From the NCBI GenBank assembly GCA_023382655.1, contig JAHDWK010000003.1:372001-436000 (forward strand): a DNA stretch of 64,000 bases. The letters run 5' to 3'. The first letter of the stretch is position 1, and each line of letters begins with the position of its first letter. The stretch comes from Anaerolineae bacterium. Lineage in GTDB: Bacteria > Chloroflexota > Anaerolineae > Promineifilales > Promineifilaceae. The notes beneath the pieces were generated by a model. It saw only the letters and a list, made by a program, of their open reading frames with translations, was not told where the DNA came from and did no database searches. Positions 34,690 to 43,682 of this stretch are shown in pieces. The translations under genes and the position numbers were made by a program.

Positions 34690-34716
34690 GAAGGTTGCAA
34701 GTTACTTGCAACCTTC
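34690..34716 (-). terminator. Terminator of the convergent GlcNAc operon
   Basis: GAAGGTTGCAAGT and ACTTGCAACCTTC pair around a single base. Read on the minus strand the hairpin ends in TTT-AGC, eight bases past the SIS-gene stop codon. Confidence 0.75.
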
Positions 34717-34723
34717 AACCCCC

Positions 34724-35761
34724 TCACGTCGTTTTGGTGACTTTGTTCAACCCTCGCGGCGCTTCCGTGTTGTAGCCTTTCACGGCCGTCAACCAATAAC
34801 TAAACAACTGCCCTGGTACAATGCTCACCAATGGCGTCAGCCATTCGGGAACATTGGCCGGTAGCGGAATGGGGCTGGTCGCCAGTTCTAACGCCTCCGG
34901 CTGATCGGAGATGATTAGCAGTTCCGCCCGTCGCTCCTGGGCCAGTTTTTGCAACAGCGCCAGCATATCGGCATACACCGCGCCGCCGGGAGCCACCGCC
35001 AGCACCGGAAAACCATCGGCCACCACTGCAATTGGCCCATGCCGGAAATCGGCCGACGAGTATGGCTCGGCTACCACATATGTCAGTTCCTTCAACTTCA
35101 ACGACCACTCAAACGCGGTAGCATAGTTGTAGCCGCGCCCCAAGACCACGCACTGCTGCATATAGCGGTAACGGGGCGCTAACCGGGCAATGTGTTCATC
35201 CTGGCGCAGCACCTCGCGCACCCATTCCGGCAGTTGCGCCAATTGCGCCAGCCGGGCCTCGTCATTCGCCCATGCCGCCGAGAGCATGGCCATGGCCAGC
35301 AGTTGCGTGGTGTACGTTTTGGTGGCAGCCACCGCTTTTTCTGCCCCGGCGTGAATGTCAATGACGTAATCGGCGGCCTGTGCCAGCGGTGAGTCAGGGG
35401 CGTTCGTAATAGCTAATGTGGGGCGCCCCTGCCGTCTCCCCTCGGCCACCACATTCACAATATCCGGCGACTGGCCGGATTGGGACACGCCAATAACCAG
35501 CGCGCCATCCAGCCGGGGTGGGCTGTCATACAGACTGAAAAGCGAGGGGGCGGCCAATGCCACCGGCAGATGATTAAACGCGCCCCACAGGTAATTGGCA
35601 TAACGGGCAGCATTGTCAGAAGTGCCCCGCGCGGCGATAAAGGCATAATGAATCTGGCGCTGTCGCAAATCCTGGGCAATGGCTTGCACGGCCGTCAAAT
35701 TCCGTTCATAACTCCGCTGCAAAATTTCTGGTTGAGAGTGGATTTCCTCGTAAAGAGACAT
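34724..35761 (-). CDS. SIS-domain sugar-phosphate isomerase/deaminase (GlmS-C/AgaS/NagB-II type)
   Basis: 345 residues. Two SIS domains like the isomerase half of GlmS: ARGTSDNAARYANYLWG and IGVSQSGQSPDIVNVV in the first, VVLGRGYNYATAFEWSLKLKEL and the C-terminal TEAPRGLNKVTKTT tail in the second. The amidotransferase half is absent. Such proteins act as glucosamine-6-phosphate deaminases (NagB-II/GlmD) or related keto-amino-sugar isomerases, giving fructose-6-phosphate and ammonia. It follows nagA on the same strand, which strongly favours the GlcN6P deaminase role. The gap to nagA contains a GTGATGC heptamer hairpin. Confidence 0.87.
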   Translation of the reverse strand: MSLYEEIHSQPEILQRSYERNLTAVQAIAQDLRQRQIHYAFIAARGTSDNAARYANYLWGAFNHLPVALAAPSLFSLYDSPPRLDGALVIGVSQSGQSPDIVNVVAEGRRQGRPTLAITNAPDSPLAQAADYVIDIHAGAEKAVAATKTYTTQLLAMAMLSAAWANDEARLAQLAQLPEWVREVLRQDEHIARLAPRYRYMQQCVVLGRGYNYATAFEWSLKLKELTYVVAEPYSSADFRHGPIAVVADGFPVLAVAPGGAVYADMLALLQKLAQERRAELLIISDQPEALELATSPIPLPANVPEWLTPLVSIVPGQLFSYWLTAVKGYNTEAPRGLNKVTKTT

Positions 35762-35771
35762 GGGGTTTCTC

Positions 35772-35823
35772 GTGATGCGTGACCCGTAATGCGTGATTGG
35801 TTAGTCACGGGTCACGCATCACG
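35772..35823. repeat. Heptamer-built inverted repeat (GTGATGC family), copy 2
   Basis: The words GTGATGC, GTGACCC, GTAATGC, GTGATTG, GTTAGTC, ACGGGTC, ACGCATC form a hairpin between nagA and the SIS gene. The right half provides the last codons and the stop of nagA. Confidence 0.85.
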
Positions 35824-36968
35824 TTATAGACCACGTCGCCATGCACAATCGTCATGGCAATGTGTAAATCAGGCGTCAATAATACCAGGTCGGCATCATA
35901 ACCGGGAGCGATGCGACCTTTGTGCCGTCCCAGACCTAACAGGTCGGCGGGAATGGTGGTGACGGTAGCAATGGCTTCAGCCAGCGTGCAGCTGGTATAG
36001 GTGATGAAGTTGCGCACGGCCGTGTCCATGCCCAAGATGCTGCCCGCCAATGTGCCATCCGGCAACCGGCAGGTTGTTTCGTCCACCGTCACCCGGAAAT
36101 CGCTCAGGTCATAATCACCCGGCGGCATCCCCAGGGCGGCCATGGCGTCTGTAACCACATTCAGGCGCGGCCCGGCTATCTGCCAGACCAGCTTCAACAG
36201 CGCCGGATGCACATGGATGCCATCAGGAATAATGCCCATCGTCGCCTGTTCATCGTCCAACAGCGCGCCAATCAGCCCCGGTTCGCGATGATGCAAACCT
36301 GGCATGGCGTTAAACAGATGCGTCCCATAACACACGCCGGCGGCAAAGCCCGCTTTGGCCTCGGCAAATGTCGCCATACTGTGTCCGGCGCTGACGATGA
36401 CACCTCGTTCGGCCAGCGCCGTGATAACGGGCAGAGCGCCGGGCAGTTCCGGGGCCAGCGTCACCAGCCGCACGTGTGTTTTTGGCGACCAATCAGCTAT
36501 CGCTTCCAGACTGGGCAGTTGCATGTATTGGGGATTGTGCGCCCCCTTTTTTTGCGGATTGAGAAATGGCCCTTCCAGATGCAACCCCACTGGTTCCGCG
36601 CCAGAAAAGGCCTTTTGCAAAGGGGACGGCCGTACCCCCAACGTCTGTTGGGCCATAACCTCTTGCGCTTTTGCCACCGTCACCAGTGGGGACGTAATTA
36701 CCGTCGGCAAAAAGCTGGTGACGCCGAACTGGGGCAGCCGGGCGGCCACTTCCCAAATTGTCTCCGGCTGCCGGGTAAAATCCAGAGCAAATGCACCGTT
36801 CAACTGCAAATCTATAAAACCGGGCACGAGCAAGTGGTCTGGTGCGTGAATTGTGGCCGGGCTGGCAGTGGCAGGGGCGACGGCCGTGATACGGCCGTCT
36901 GTCACCTTGACGACCCCATCTTGAATCACCCCGTCAGGAGTGAGGATGTTTGCCTGAATGGTGAACAT
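35805..36968 (-). CDS. nagA: N-acetylglucosamine-6-phosphate deacetylase
   Basis: 387 residues from the ATG at 36966-36968; the longer frame runs into the upstream GH3 gene and is rejected. The amidohydrolase barrel shows HLEGPFLNP (metal-site Glu), [12 protein letters not shown] and [17 protein letters not shown] (histidine ligands) and [10 protein letters not shown] with the catalytic aspartate. It removes acetate from GlcNAc-6-P. It lies four bases after the GH3 gene, so the two are cotranscribed. The final residues VMRDP and the stop codon come from the heptamer repeat at 35772-35823, so the native C-terminal tail was apparently replaced. Confidence 0.95.
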   Translation of the reverse strand: MFTIQANILTPDGVIQDGVVKVTDGRITAVAPATASPATIHAPDHLLVPGFIDLQLNGAFALDFTRQPETIWEVAARLPQFGVTSFLPTVITSPLVTVAKAQEVMAQQTLGVRPSPLQKAFSGAEPVGLHLEGPFLNPQKKGAHNPQYMQLPSLEAIADWSPKTHVRLVTLAPELPGALPVITALAERGVIVSAGHSMATFAEAKAGFAAGVCYGTHLFNAMPGLHHREPGLIGALLDDEQATMGIIPDGIHVHPALLKLVWQIAGPRLNVVTDAMAALGMPPGDYDLSDFRVTVDETTCRLPDGTLAGSILGMDTAVRNFITYTSCTLAEAIATVTTIPADLLGLGRHKGRIAPGYDADLVLLTPDLHIAMTIVHGDVVYNVMRDP

Positions 36969-36972
36969 AACT

Positions 36973-38619
36973 CTAATCTGGGATGCGTACCGGCAGTTTA
37001 CCCTGAAACGGAATTTCGCCCCACAACGCCGCCGCCAGGGCGCGCATGGCCGGTTCCTGGATGCTGTAGGTGCAAATGTGGGTGCGGGCGCGGGGATAGG
37101 CGGCCAGGTCATAGGGGGTGCGCAGGGCGACGGTGATCAAGGGGACGACGGTGTCTAGCAGCACATTCACCAATGCTGCCTGTTCTGTTTGACGGGACGC
37201 GGCAATCGTGCCCACAATGACCAGATCATATTGCCCTGCCCGCTCGCGGAAGGTGCTGATGGTGGATTCATCCGGCTGCTGAGGGATCACATATTCATCC
37301 ACGCAGGGGTGATAACGACGCAGCGCCGTCCCCAAAGTCATCTTTTCTGAGGCGGAGGTGTCGGCCGGGGTGAGGTTTTGGAAGGTGGGTAGGATGAGGG
37401 CGATACGGCCGTCGGCGGGAATACGCAGCGGCAGCAATCCGGCCGCGTCACGCACCAATGTCACCGACCGGTTGGCTACTTCCTGCGCCAGCCGACGGTG
37501 TTCCTCGCAGCCAATCACCGTCAATTCCGGTTGGGTTTGCGCGGCCAGCCATTGCTTCAAGGCCAGGATGCGCTGGATGGAATCATTCACCTCAGCACGG
37601 TTGATCGCGCCGGTTTCTAACCCGTTGATCAGAGCATGGTAAGCAGTATCTTGGGCTGTGGGATCATCGGTCATCAACAGCATGTCCACACCAGCCTGCA
37701 CGGCGCGTAGGACATCGTCGGCCAATCCCGCCCCCTGATGGATGGCGGCCATATCCATGGCGTCACTGACAATGACACCCTGGAAAGCCAGCTTCTGGCG
37801 CAGCAGCCCTTGTATGATGGTAGGAGAAAGGGTGGCGGGTAGGACACGGCCGTTATGCAGCGCCGGCAATCCCACATGCGAAGTCATCACAATTTTGGCC
37901 CCGGCGGCAATGGCAGCGCGGAACGGCCGTAGCTCCACATCCCACAACCGCTTTTCGTCATGCACCACCACCGGGATGCCATGATGCGAATCGGAAACGG
38001 TATCCCCATGCCCCGGAAAATGTTTGGCCGCGCTGATGACCCCTGCCGCTTGAATCCCTTGCGCCATCGCCGCCGCCAGTTCGCCGACCAGTTGCGGCTT
38101 TTCGCCAAAGGAGCGCACGCCAATCACCGGGTTTTGCGGATTGCTGTTCACGTCACAGCTAGGCGCATAATTGACATTCACGCCCAGCGCCGCACATTCG
38201 CGCCCCAATGCCAGCCCCACCCGAAAAGCCAGGTCTGGGTCGGCAACGGCGCCCAGCGCCATATTGCCCGGAAATGCCGTCAAAGCCGGGCCAAGCGCAT
38301 TGAGCTGCCCACCTTCCTGGTCAGCACCAATGAGCAATGGTGGATACCCGGCCGCCTGTGCCGCTTGCTGTAAAGTTGTCGTCAACTGCCGCACCTGGCA
38401 GGGATTTTCCACATTCCGGTAACGAAAGAGGGTAAAGCCGCCCAACGGCCGTGAAGCCAACCAGCGCAAAATGGGCGGTGGTGGTTCCGTGCCCACAAAT
38501 CCCAACAGCAATTTATGGCCCACATTTACAGTTGTGTTGGTTACGATAATTTTTCTGTCCTCAATCATATTCGTTACAAAATTGTCCGTTGTGGCTGCTT
38601 TATCCCAGATTGCAATCAT
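36973..38619 (-). CDS. Family-3 glycoside hydrolase, beta-N-acetylhexosaminidase (NagZ-like)
   Basis: 548 residues, ATG with GGGAG ten bases upstream and no signal peptide, hence cytoplasmic. The (beta/alpha)8 domain has the bacterial NagZ signature [18 protein letters not shown], containing the Asp-His acid/base pair, and the nucleophile aspartate in [13 protein letters not shown] second alpha/beta domain of ~200 residues follows, as in two-domain Bacillus NagZ. It would cleave GlcNAc from imported chito-oligosaccharides or from muropeptides. It directly precedes nagA in the same transcript. Confidence 0.92.
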   Translation of the reverse strand: MIAIWDKAATTDNFVTNMIEDRKIIVTNTTVNVGHKLLLGFVGTEPPPPILRWLASRPLGGFTLFRYRNVENPCQVRQLTTTLQQAAQAAGYPPLLIGADQEGGQLNALGPALTAFPGNMALGAVADPDLAFRVGLALGRECAALGVNVNYAPSCDVNSNPQNPVIGVRSFGEKPQLVGELAAAMAQGIQAAGVISAAKHFPGHGDTVSDSHHGIPVVVHDEKRLWDVELRPFRAAIAAGAKIVMTSHVGLPALHNGRVLPATLSPTIIQGLLRQKLAFQGVIVSDAMDMAAIHQGAGLADDVLRAVQAGVDMLLMTDDPTAQDTAYHALINGLETGAINRAEVNDSIQRILALKQWLAAQTQPELTVIGCEEHRRLAQEVANRSVTLVRDAAGLLPLRIPADGRIALILPTFQNLTPADTSASEKMTLGTALRRYHPCVDEYVIPQQPDESTISTFRERAGQYDLVIVGTIAASRQTEQAALVNVLLDTVVPLITVALRTPYDLAAYPRARTHICTYSIQEPAMRALAAALWGEIPFQGKLPVRIPD

Positions 38620-38670
38620 ATCATTCTTTCTCCCGCTACAAATAAACCATGATTCCTAAAAGGGATGGCC

Positions 38671-38705
38671 GCACCCCTGCCTTAGACAGTCTGGGGCAGG
38701 GGTGC
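38671..38705 (-). terminator. Strong hairpin between the chitinase and GH3 genes
   Basis: GCACCCCTGCC (38671-38681) pairs with GGCAGGGGTGC (38695-38705). It lies 42 bases past the chitinase stop on the minus strand and may terminate or attenuate, letting the secreted chitinase be expressed more strongly than the intracellular genes. Confidence 0.65.
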
Positions 38706-38746
38706 GGGTTGGGTTAGATACTTCTACCGTTACGAAGGTTTATTTA

Positions 38747-40564
38747 TCAATTGCCCAGTCCGTCGTTTACGGCCGTCATCAATGTGCTAGTGGTATCATC
38801 ACCGTCCAACGACCAGACCATTGCCCCGCGCAGTCCATGGCTGTTGACGTAATTCATCTTATTGGCAATGGAAACAGGATCATCATAGCTCCAGAAAACA
38901 GAACCGTTGAAAATCCAGAAAGCGCCGGTAATGGGGTCCCGGTACTGGGGATAGCTCAAGTTTTTCAAGACTTTATAATCATCAACTCCGGCCTCATATG
39001 TGCCCGGCGCGGGGCTGCTGGCCGGTTGATATAGGCCGTTATTGGCATTATTCACACCCTGCCAGCCACGGCCGTAAAACGGTACGCCGACCACGATCTT
39101 ATTAGCCGGTATGCCCGCTGCCAGGTACGCCTGCACGGCCGTGTTCAGCGAATAGGTGTTAGCCGGATAAGCGGAGGGATCATTCGGTGACGGGTACACC
39201 GGGGCATGAAAATTAGTCACACTCTCCCAACCACCGTGCATGTCATAGGTCATAATATTGATCCAATCCAGGTGTTGATGAATTTCATCCAATTCAATCT
39301 TTTCATACTTATCCACGCCAGCCGGAGCAGCGATGGTCAGCAGCAAATTTGGATCAATGGCATCTAGCTGTGCGCGAAACTCTTGCAACAGCAGCGTGAA
39401 ATTCTGTGTATCTTCGGGGCGGTAAGGGGTACCGGGATCACCGGGCGCGGCCGGGTATTCCCAATCAATATCAATGCCATCAAACACACCGGCGGCGGCC
39501 CCTGGACCACCAGCGTTATCCTGCACCGGCAAATTGCCGTGAATGTAAATGTCAAGGCAAGATTCCACCACCTGCTGCCGTGACTGTGGCGTCAGCGCCG
39601 CATCTGAAAAGCCTTTTGACCAGGTCCAACCGCCAATGGAAATGAGCACCTTGATGTGCGGATACATCTGTTTCAGTTTTCTTAGCTGGTTAAAATTGCC
39701 GCGCAGTGCTTGATCCCAGGTATCAGCGATGCCGTCCACACTGTCGGCGGCGCTGTAGCTCTTTTGGTAATCGGCATAAGCGTCCATCACACCAGGGGCC
39801 GTGGTCATAATACATTCACCGTTAACGATATTGGCGAAGGCATAGTTGATGACGGTAATGTCCTCGGCGGAGCCACTGGTGACGATATTCTTGACATGGT
39901 AGTTACGGCCGTAAATGCCCCACTGTGTAAAATAAGCTATCAGCTCTTTGTCACCGCCACAATTTGGGCAAGGCGTGGGTGATGGGCCAGGTGTATTGGT
40001 CGGTAGGGGAGTGCTCGTTGGCCCCGGCGTGTTCGTAGGCACAATGGTGCAAGGGCCTAAATCTGTCCACACGCCCCACTCTCCGGTAGTGCCCGGCTCT
40101 TCACCTTGTGTCCACCATTTAGCCTGCCATTGACGGCCGTTGTGTGAAACCTGGTTCCCATTCGTATAAATGGCCGACGGCTGCCAGGCCGGGGCCGTAC
40201 AGCCGCCACCTGGGGTAGGTGTGAGGGGCACGGCCGTTGGGGTGACGGTGTTCCCTGGCGATGTGGCCGTGGGTGGCATGGAAGTGACTGTTGCCGTCGG
40301 TGGGGGCGAGGTAACGGTAGGATTGCCAGCTACTGGCTGCCATAAAGCCGGTACATTTGGCGGTTCCCAACCAGGCAATGTCGTATGCCCTTGCAGACAA
40401 CGGTAAGTTATGCCCTGGTAACTCACCAGGCTGTTCGTCGCATAAGCTGTGTATGGTTGCCACTGAGGCGCGCTTTGGGCCTGCACCCGGCTCATATTGA
40501 GCAGTAAAAAGAGTGCCCCAAACATAAAAATCATCATGACAGTAGCGGAGAACTTGCTTTTCAT
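38747..40564 (-). CDS. Secreted GH18 chitinase with two CBM5/12-type chitin-binding domains
   Basis: 605 residues. The signal peptide (about 1-30, ending VQA) is followed by a CBM5/12-like domain (about 33-80: WQPYTAYATNSLVSYQGITY), a Thr-Pro linker, a second CBM5/12 domain (about 125-172: WQAKWWTQGEEPGTTGEWG) and another linker. The GH18 barrel spans about 207-605. Its catalytic motif DGIDIDWEY lies around residues 362-370, and the final-strand tryptophan is in GAMVWSLDGDD. It would hydrolyse chitin outside the cell by substrate-assisted catalysis. It heads the minus-strand GlcNAc block and is probably controlled by the ROK repressor upstream, which is inference. Confidence 0.95.
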   Translation of the reverse strand: MKSKFSATVMMIFMFGALFLLLNMSRVQAQSAPQWQPYTAYATNSLVSYQGITYRCLQGHTTLPGWEPPNVPALWQPVAGNPTVTSPPPTATVTSMPPTATSPGNTVTPTAVPLTPTPGGGCTAPAWQPSAIYTNGNQVSHNGRQWQAKWWTQGEEPGTTGEWGVWTDLGPCTIVPTNTPGPTSTPLPTNTPGPSPTPCPNCGGDKELIAYFTQWGIYGRNYHVKNIVTSGSAEDITVINYAFANIVNGECIMTTAPGVMDAYADYQKSYSAADSVDGIADTWDQALRGNFNQLRKLKQMYPHIKVLISIGGWTWSKGFSDAALTPQSRQQVVESCLDIYIHGNLPVQDNAGGPGAAAGVFDGIDIDWEYPAAPGDPGTPYRPEDTQNFTLLLQEFRAQLDAIDPNLLLTIAAPAGVDKYEKIELDEIHQHLDWINIMTYDMHGGWESVTNFHAPVYPSPNDPSAYPANTYSLNTAVQAYLAAGIPANKIVVGVPFYGRGWQGVNNANNGLYQPASSPAPGTYEAGVDDYKVLKNLSYPQYRDPITGAFWIFNGSVFWSYDDPVSIANKMNYVNSHGLRGAMVWSLDGDDTTSTLMTAVNDGLGN

Positions 40565-40717
40565 GTGAACCTCCTCTACGGGTGATGCTTACTTCAACCC
40601 GCGGCTATGCTGCTCCGTACACGAACAAAATTTGCCATCTATCAATTGTCAATGTGTTGGATTGCTTTCAGTTCATTTCCATTGGCGGCTCCTTTGGCGC
40701 AACATAACGACACCGCG

Positions 40718-41863
40718 CTAAATGACGCCCAACTGCTGCTTCAATACCAGGGCTGACGCGCCCATCAACACGACATCATCCCCCAATGTGGTATAACTGA
40801 TTTGGGTACCGGCGGCCATAGCGGGCAACACACGTTGGTTCACGGCCGTGTGTAACCCCGCCATAAAGGGAGCACCCGCTCTGGACATTTGCCCGGCAAT
40901 CACAATTTGCCGCGTGTTGAGGATGCCAATGAGATGGGCAACGGCCGTGCCCATGTGCGCCCCCGCCTGATGCAAAACCGCCTGGGCCACACTGTCACCC
41001 TGTTGGGCTGCCGTCAGCACCTCTTCCCAGGTGGGGGCAGGTTGGCCTGTCTGGGTTGCCATTTGTTGCAAAATGCCACGAATACTGGCCACTGTTTCCA
41101 GGCAGCCCCGATTTCCACAACTGCACAATTCGCCATTTTCCACCACCGTCACATGCCCAATCTCACCCGCGCCAAAACCGTCCCCCACAAAAAGCTGACC
41201 GTTCAGTACAATGCCCGCACCAATACCCCGCCCGGCCTTGATCAACACCAGATTGTCCGTGTCGTGGGGATCAAAGGAGTAGGAAGCCAGCGCGGCCACG
41301 TGGCTGTCATTGCCCACGTACACCGGCAGGCCATACTGCTCTTCTAGCAACGAGCGTAGCGGTAAGTCGTGCCAGCCCAGGTTCACCGCATCCAGCACAA
41401 TGCCACAGGCCCCGTCCACCAGACCGGGGGTGCCGATGCCAATGCCTAAAATGGGGGTGGTAGTTTGGGCCAGCAGTTGGCTAATCAGGTCATGGACTAA
41501 AGCGAGGGCGGCGGCGGCGGTACGGCCGTCTACGGCCACATCCACCCGCTGCGACATCTCCCCCCGCAAATTAATCAGCGCCCCTCGGAAATAACTGGCA
41601 CTCAAATCCAGACAGAGCAACTGTCGCGCATCCTCTGCCAGCCGCAGCAGGCGCGGCGGTTTGCCGCCAATCGAGGGGCCAAGCCCTGTTTCCAGCACCA
41701 ACCCTTCGTTCATGAGATCGGCCACAATGCTGGAAACGGTGGTGCGCGTCAGGTTCGTCTCACGGGCAATATCCGCCCGGCTGATATCCTGCTGCTCATA
41801 GATCATCCTCAAAATCAGGCGGGAGTTATGTTGTTTAGTGAGTTGGTGGGTGGCTTTTTGCAT
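40718..41863 (-). CDS. ROK-family transcriptional repressor (NagC/XylR-like)
   Basis: 381 residues from the ATG at 41861-41863; an ATG five codons upstream is possible. The N-terminal winged helix (about 10-65) has ISRADIARETNLTRTTVSSI as recognition region. The ROK domain has LDLSASYFRGALI, GIGIGTPGLVD and the zinc-type CSCGNRGCLE. Members bind phosphorylated or free sugars; next to chitinase and nagA this suggests a GlcNAc- or GlcNAc-6-P-responsive repressor. Its own promoter has a palindrome at the expected transcription start, fitting autorepression. Confidence 0.92.
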   Translation of the reverse strand: MQKATHQLTKQHNSRLILRMIYEQQDISRADIARETNLTRTTVSSIVADLMNEGLVLETGLGPSIGGKPPRLLRLAEDARQLLCLDLSASYFRGALINLRGEMSQRVDVAVDGRTAAAALALVHDLISQLLAQTTTPILGIGIGTPGLVDGACGIVLDAVNLGWHDLPLRSLLEEQYGLPVYVGNDSHVAALASYSFDPHDTDNLVLIKAGRGIGAGIVLNGQLFVGDGFGAGEIGHVTVVENGELCSCGNRGCLETVASIRGILQQMATQTGQPAPTWEEVLTAAQQGDSVAQAVLHQAGAHMGTAVAHLIGILNTRQIVIAGQMSRAGAPFMAGLHTAVNQRVLPAMAAGTQISYTTLGDDVVLMGASALVLKQQLGVI

Positions 41864-41886
41864 GATTGCCCATGTCATCCATCTTT

Positions 41887-41905
41887 GTAAGTCAAATAAA
41901 CTTAC
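41887..41905. promoter_or_regulatory. Putative ROK-repressor operator
   Basis: GTAAGT-CAAATAA-ACTTAC, a perfect 6-bp inverted repeat with AT-rich 7-bp centre, lies just downstream of the promoter's -10 box and 23 bases before the repressor start codon. NagC/Mlc-type operators have a similar AT-rich dyad. No second exact copy was found in the window. Confidence 0.5.
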
Positions 41906-41910
41906 TAAGA

Positions 41911-41939
41911 AGTGTAACAGGCAGCATAACGCGTGTCAA
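41911..41939 (-). promoter_or_regulatory. Promoter of the ROK repressor gene
   Basis: On the minus strand TTGACA (41934-41939), 17 bases, TACACT (41911-41916). It sits in the short gap after the ROK kinase gene and directly upstream of the palindrome at 41887-41905. Confidence 0.72.
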
Positions 41940-41943
41940 TTGC

Positions 41944-42684
41944 TCATTCCGCCACGGCCGTAACCGCCGCCCCCACGATCCCTGCCTCATTGCGCAGTTC
42001 AGCCGGTACCAGTTTGGCCCGCGTCTGGATATAGGGAAAGAACTTGTCGTGTTTTTTGCTCACGCCGCCACCAATAATGATCAATTCCGGCGAAAAGAGA
42101 AACTCAATGTGCTGAAAATAGATGTTGAGCCGTTCACCCCACGCTTGCCATTTCAATTTTTTCTCCGTGCGGATACGGTCAGAAGCGTACCCCTCGGCGT
42201 CCACCTTCATGCTGCGCAGGTAGAGATGCCCCAGTTCCATGTTGGGTACCAGACGGCCGTCTACAAACATTGCCGATCCTATGCCTGTGCCCAATGTAAA
42301 CATCATCACCACGCCCGACTGGTTGTGTCCTGCGCCAAAATGGTGTTCGGCTACGGCCGCTACGTCGGCGTCGTTGTGGACGACGGCCGTACAACCCATC
42401 TCCCGTGCAATGGCTGCCTGCGCGTCAAAACCAATCCACCCCTTGTCTATATTGGCCGCGCTGTACAACACACCGTGAATGGCAATACCCGGAATCCCCA
42501 CGCCCATCGGTCCCCGGTAGTTCAGCGCCTCCGTAATCTGGCGAATGACCTGAATACATGCCTCCGGTGTAGATGGGTTGGGCGTATCCATACGGAGGCG
42601 TTCGCTGACCAGTTCGCCCGTCTCTGTGTCCACCAGCGCCCCCTTAATGCCTGACCCGCCAATGTCTATGCCCAGTGCAATCAT
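41944..42684 (-). CDS. ppgK: ROK-family sugar kinase, polyphosphate glucokinase type
   Basis: 246 residues, shorter than ATP-dependent ROK kinases and without the CxCGxxGCxE zinc motif. The N-terminus [20 protein letters not shown], then [20 protein letters not shown] and the C-terminal [32 protein letters not shown] agree with polyphosphate/ATP-glucokinases of Actinobacteria and Chloroflexi. Reaction: glucose plus polyphosphate to glucose-6-phosphate. Next to a GlcNAc pathway that otherwise lacks a kinase, activity on GlcNAc is conceivable but not shown. The repressor gene follows after its own promoter. Confidence 0.85.
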   Translation of the reverse strand: MIALGIDIGGSGIKGALVDTETGELVSERLRMDTPNPSTPEACIQVIRQITEALNYRGPMGVGIPGIAIHGVLYSAANIDKGWIGFDAQAAIAREMGCTAVVHNDADVAAVAEHHFGAGHNQSGVVMMFTLGTGIGSAMFVDGRLVPNMELGHLYLRSMKVDAEGYASDRIRTEKKLKWQAWGERLNIYFQHIEFLFSPELIIIGGGVSKKHDKFFPYIQTRAKLVPAELRNEAGIVGAAVTAVAE

Positions 42685-42697
42685 AGTGCCCTCTTGT

Positions 42698-42768
42698 TAG
42701 TGAGCAGTGAACAGTGAGCAGTACAGTAATAGCAGCCTGCTCATTGCTTACTGCTCACTGCTTACTGA
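42698..42768. repeat. Heptamer-built inverted repeat (CAGT family), copy 2
   Basis: Words such as TAGTGAG, CAGTGAA, CAGTGAG, CAGTACA, then ATTGCTT, ACTGCTC, ACTGCTT form an imperfect hairpin between the patatin and kinase genes. It provides the patatin stop codon (GTCAGTAAGCAGTGA). Confidence 0.82.
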
Positions 42769-43588
42769 CAACTTCCTCCAACAAATGCTCCACCTGCCAC
42801 ACGGCCGTGCGCCCTGCCGAGACCCCTTCTTGCCAGCGATGAAAATCAAACAGCCCAATGGTGCCAATCTCTGGCCGCAGCAGTAAATCGGGTGGCTCTT
42901 TAGCCAGGTGCATCTCCATCGTTTGCGCCGTGATCACATCCAGCGTAGCCGCCAGCACCCACCATAGTTCATTGCGCTGCACCAGTTCAGCCGCTTTGGT
43001 CAGTGGCCCGGTACGGCCGTAGCGCCGCTGCATCGGTTCATACGGGGCTGTGTTGGTCAGGTCTACCGCCAGCACATAATCCGCCCCCAACTGCCGGGCC
43101 ACATTAAACGGGGTGTTATTTTTCACGCCGCCATCCACCAGGATCATGTCATCCAATTCCACCGGTGGTAGAGCGACGGGGATGGCAATGGTGGCGAGTA
43201 CGGCCGTGACCACATCCCCGGTCTGCAAAATCACCTCCTGGCGGGATACCAGATCGGTAGCCACTACCGCCAGCGGCAGTTTGAGGTCAGCAAAGGTCGG
43301 CCGGCCGATGGTTTTTTCCAGCCTTTTTTCCACGCGCCGGTTGCTCACCAGCGCCGGAATACGCAGGTCGGCCGGGCGGTACAGTTGTTCCAGATTAAAT
43401 TGTTGGAAAAAGTCCATCATATCTTCGGCCGCCAGCCCGGCTGCCAGCAGCGCCCCCAGCAAACCGCCAATGCTGGTGCCCACCACCAGGTCAGGCTGTA
43501 CGCCCAGGCGCGCCAATTCCAGCAACACACCAATATGCGCCGCACCTCTGGCCCCACCCCCGCCGAGTACCAAACCAAGTTTCGTCAT
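42755..43588 (-). CDS. Patatin-like phospholipase (RssA/YchK-like)
   Basis: 277 residues. Oxyanion loop GLVLGGGGARGAAH, serine nucleophile in VVGTSIGGLLG and catalytic aspartate in LVDGGVKNNTPF form the Ser-Asp dyad of patatin acyl hydrolases. There is no signal peptide. It would hydrolyse phospholipid or other acyl esters at the membrane. The C-terminal SKQ and stop codon come from the CAGT heptamer element; the region upstream of the start codon is the GTAATC heptamer element at 43590-43673, which leaves no visible SD. Its link to GlcNAc metabolism is only positional. Confidence 0.93.
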   Translation of the reverse strand: MTKLGLVLGGGGARGAAHIGVLLELARLGVQPDLVVGTSIGGLLGALLAAGLAAEDMMDFFQQFNLEQLYRPADLRIPALVSNRRVEKRLEKTIGRPTFADLKLPLAVVATDLVSRQEVILQTGDVVTAVLATIAIPVALPPVELDDMILVDGGVKNNTPFNVARQLGADYVLAVDLTNTAPYEPMQRRYGRTGPLTKAAELVQRNELWWVLAATLDVITAQTMEMHLAKEPPDLLLRPEIGTIGLFDFHRWQEGVSAGRTAVWQVEHLLEEVVSKQ

Positions 43589-43589
43589 T

Positions 43590-43673
43590 CGTAATCTGAA
43601 GTTCGTAATCCGAAGTTCTTAATCCGTAATCCGACTTCGGACATCGGCTTACGGGTCACGGCTTACGGGTTAC
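43590..43673. repeat. Heptamer-built inverted repeat (GTAATC family), copy 1
   Basis: Twelve 7-bp words (CGTAATC, TGAAGTT, CGTAATC, CGAAGTT, CTTAATC, CGTAATC, CGACTTC, GGACATC, GGCTTAC, GGGTCAC, GGCTTAC, GGGTTAC) in continuous register between the thymidine phosphorylase and patatin genes. Confidence 0.88.
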
Positions 43674-43682
43674 AGGCTATGC

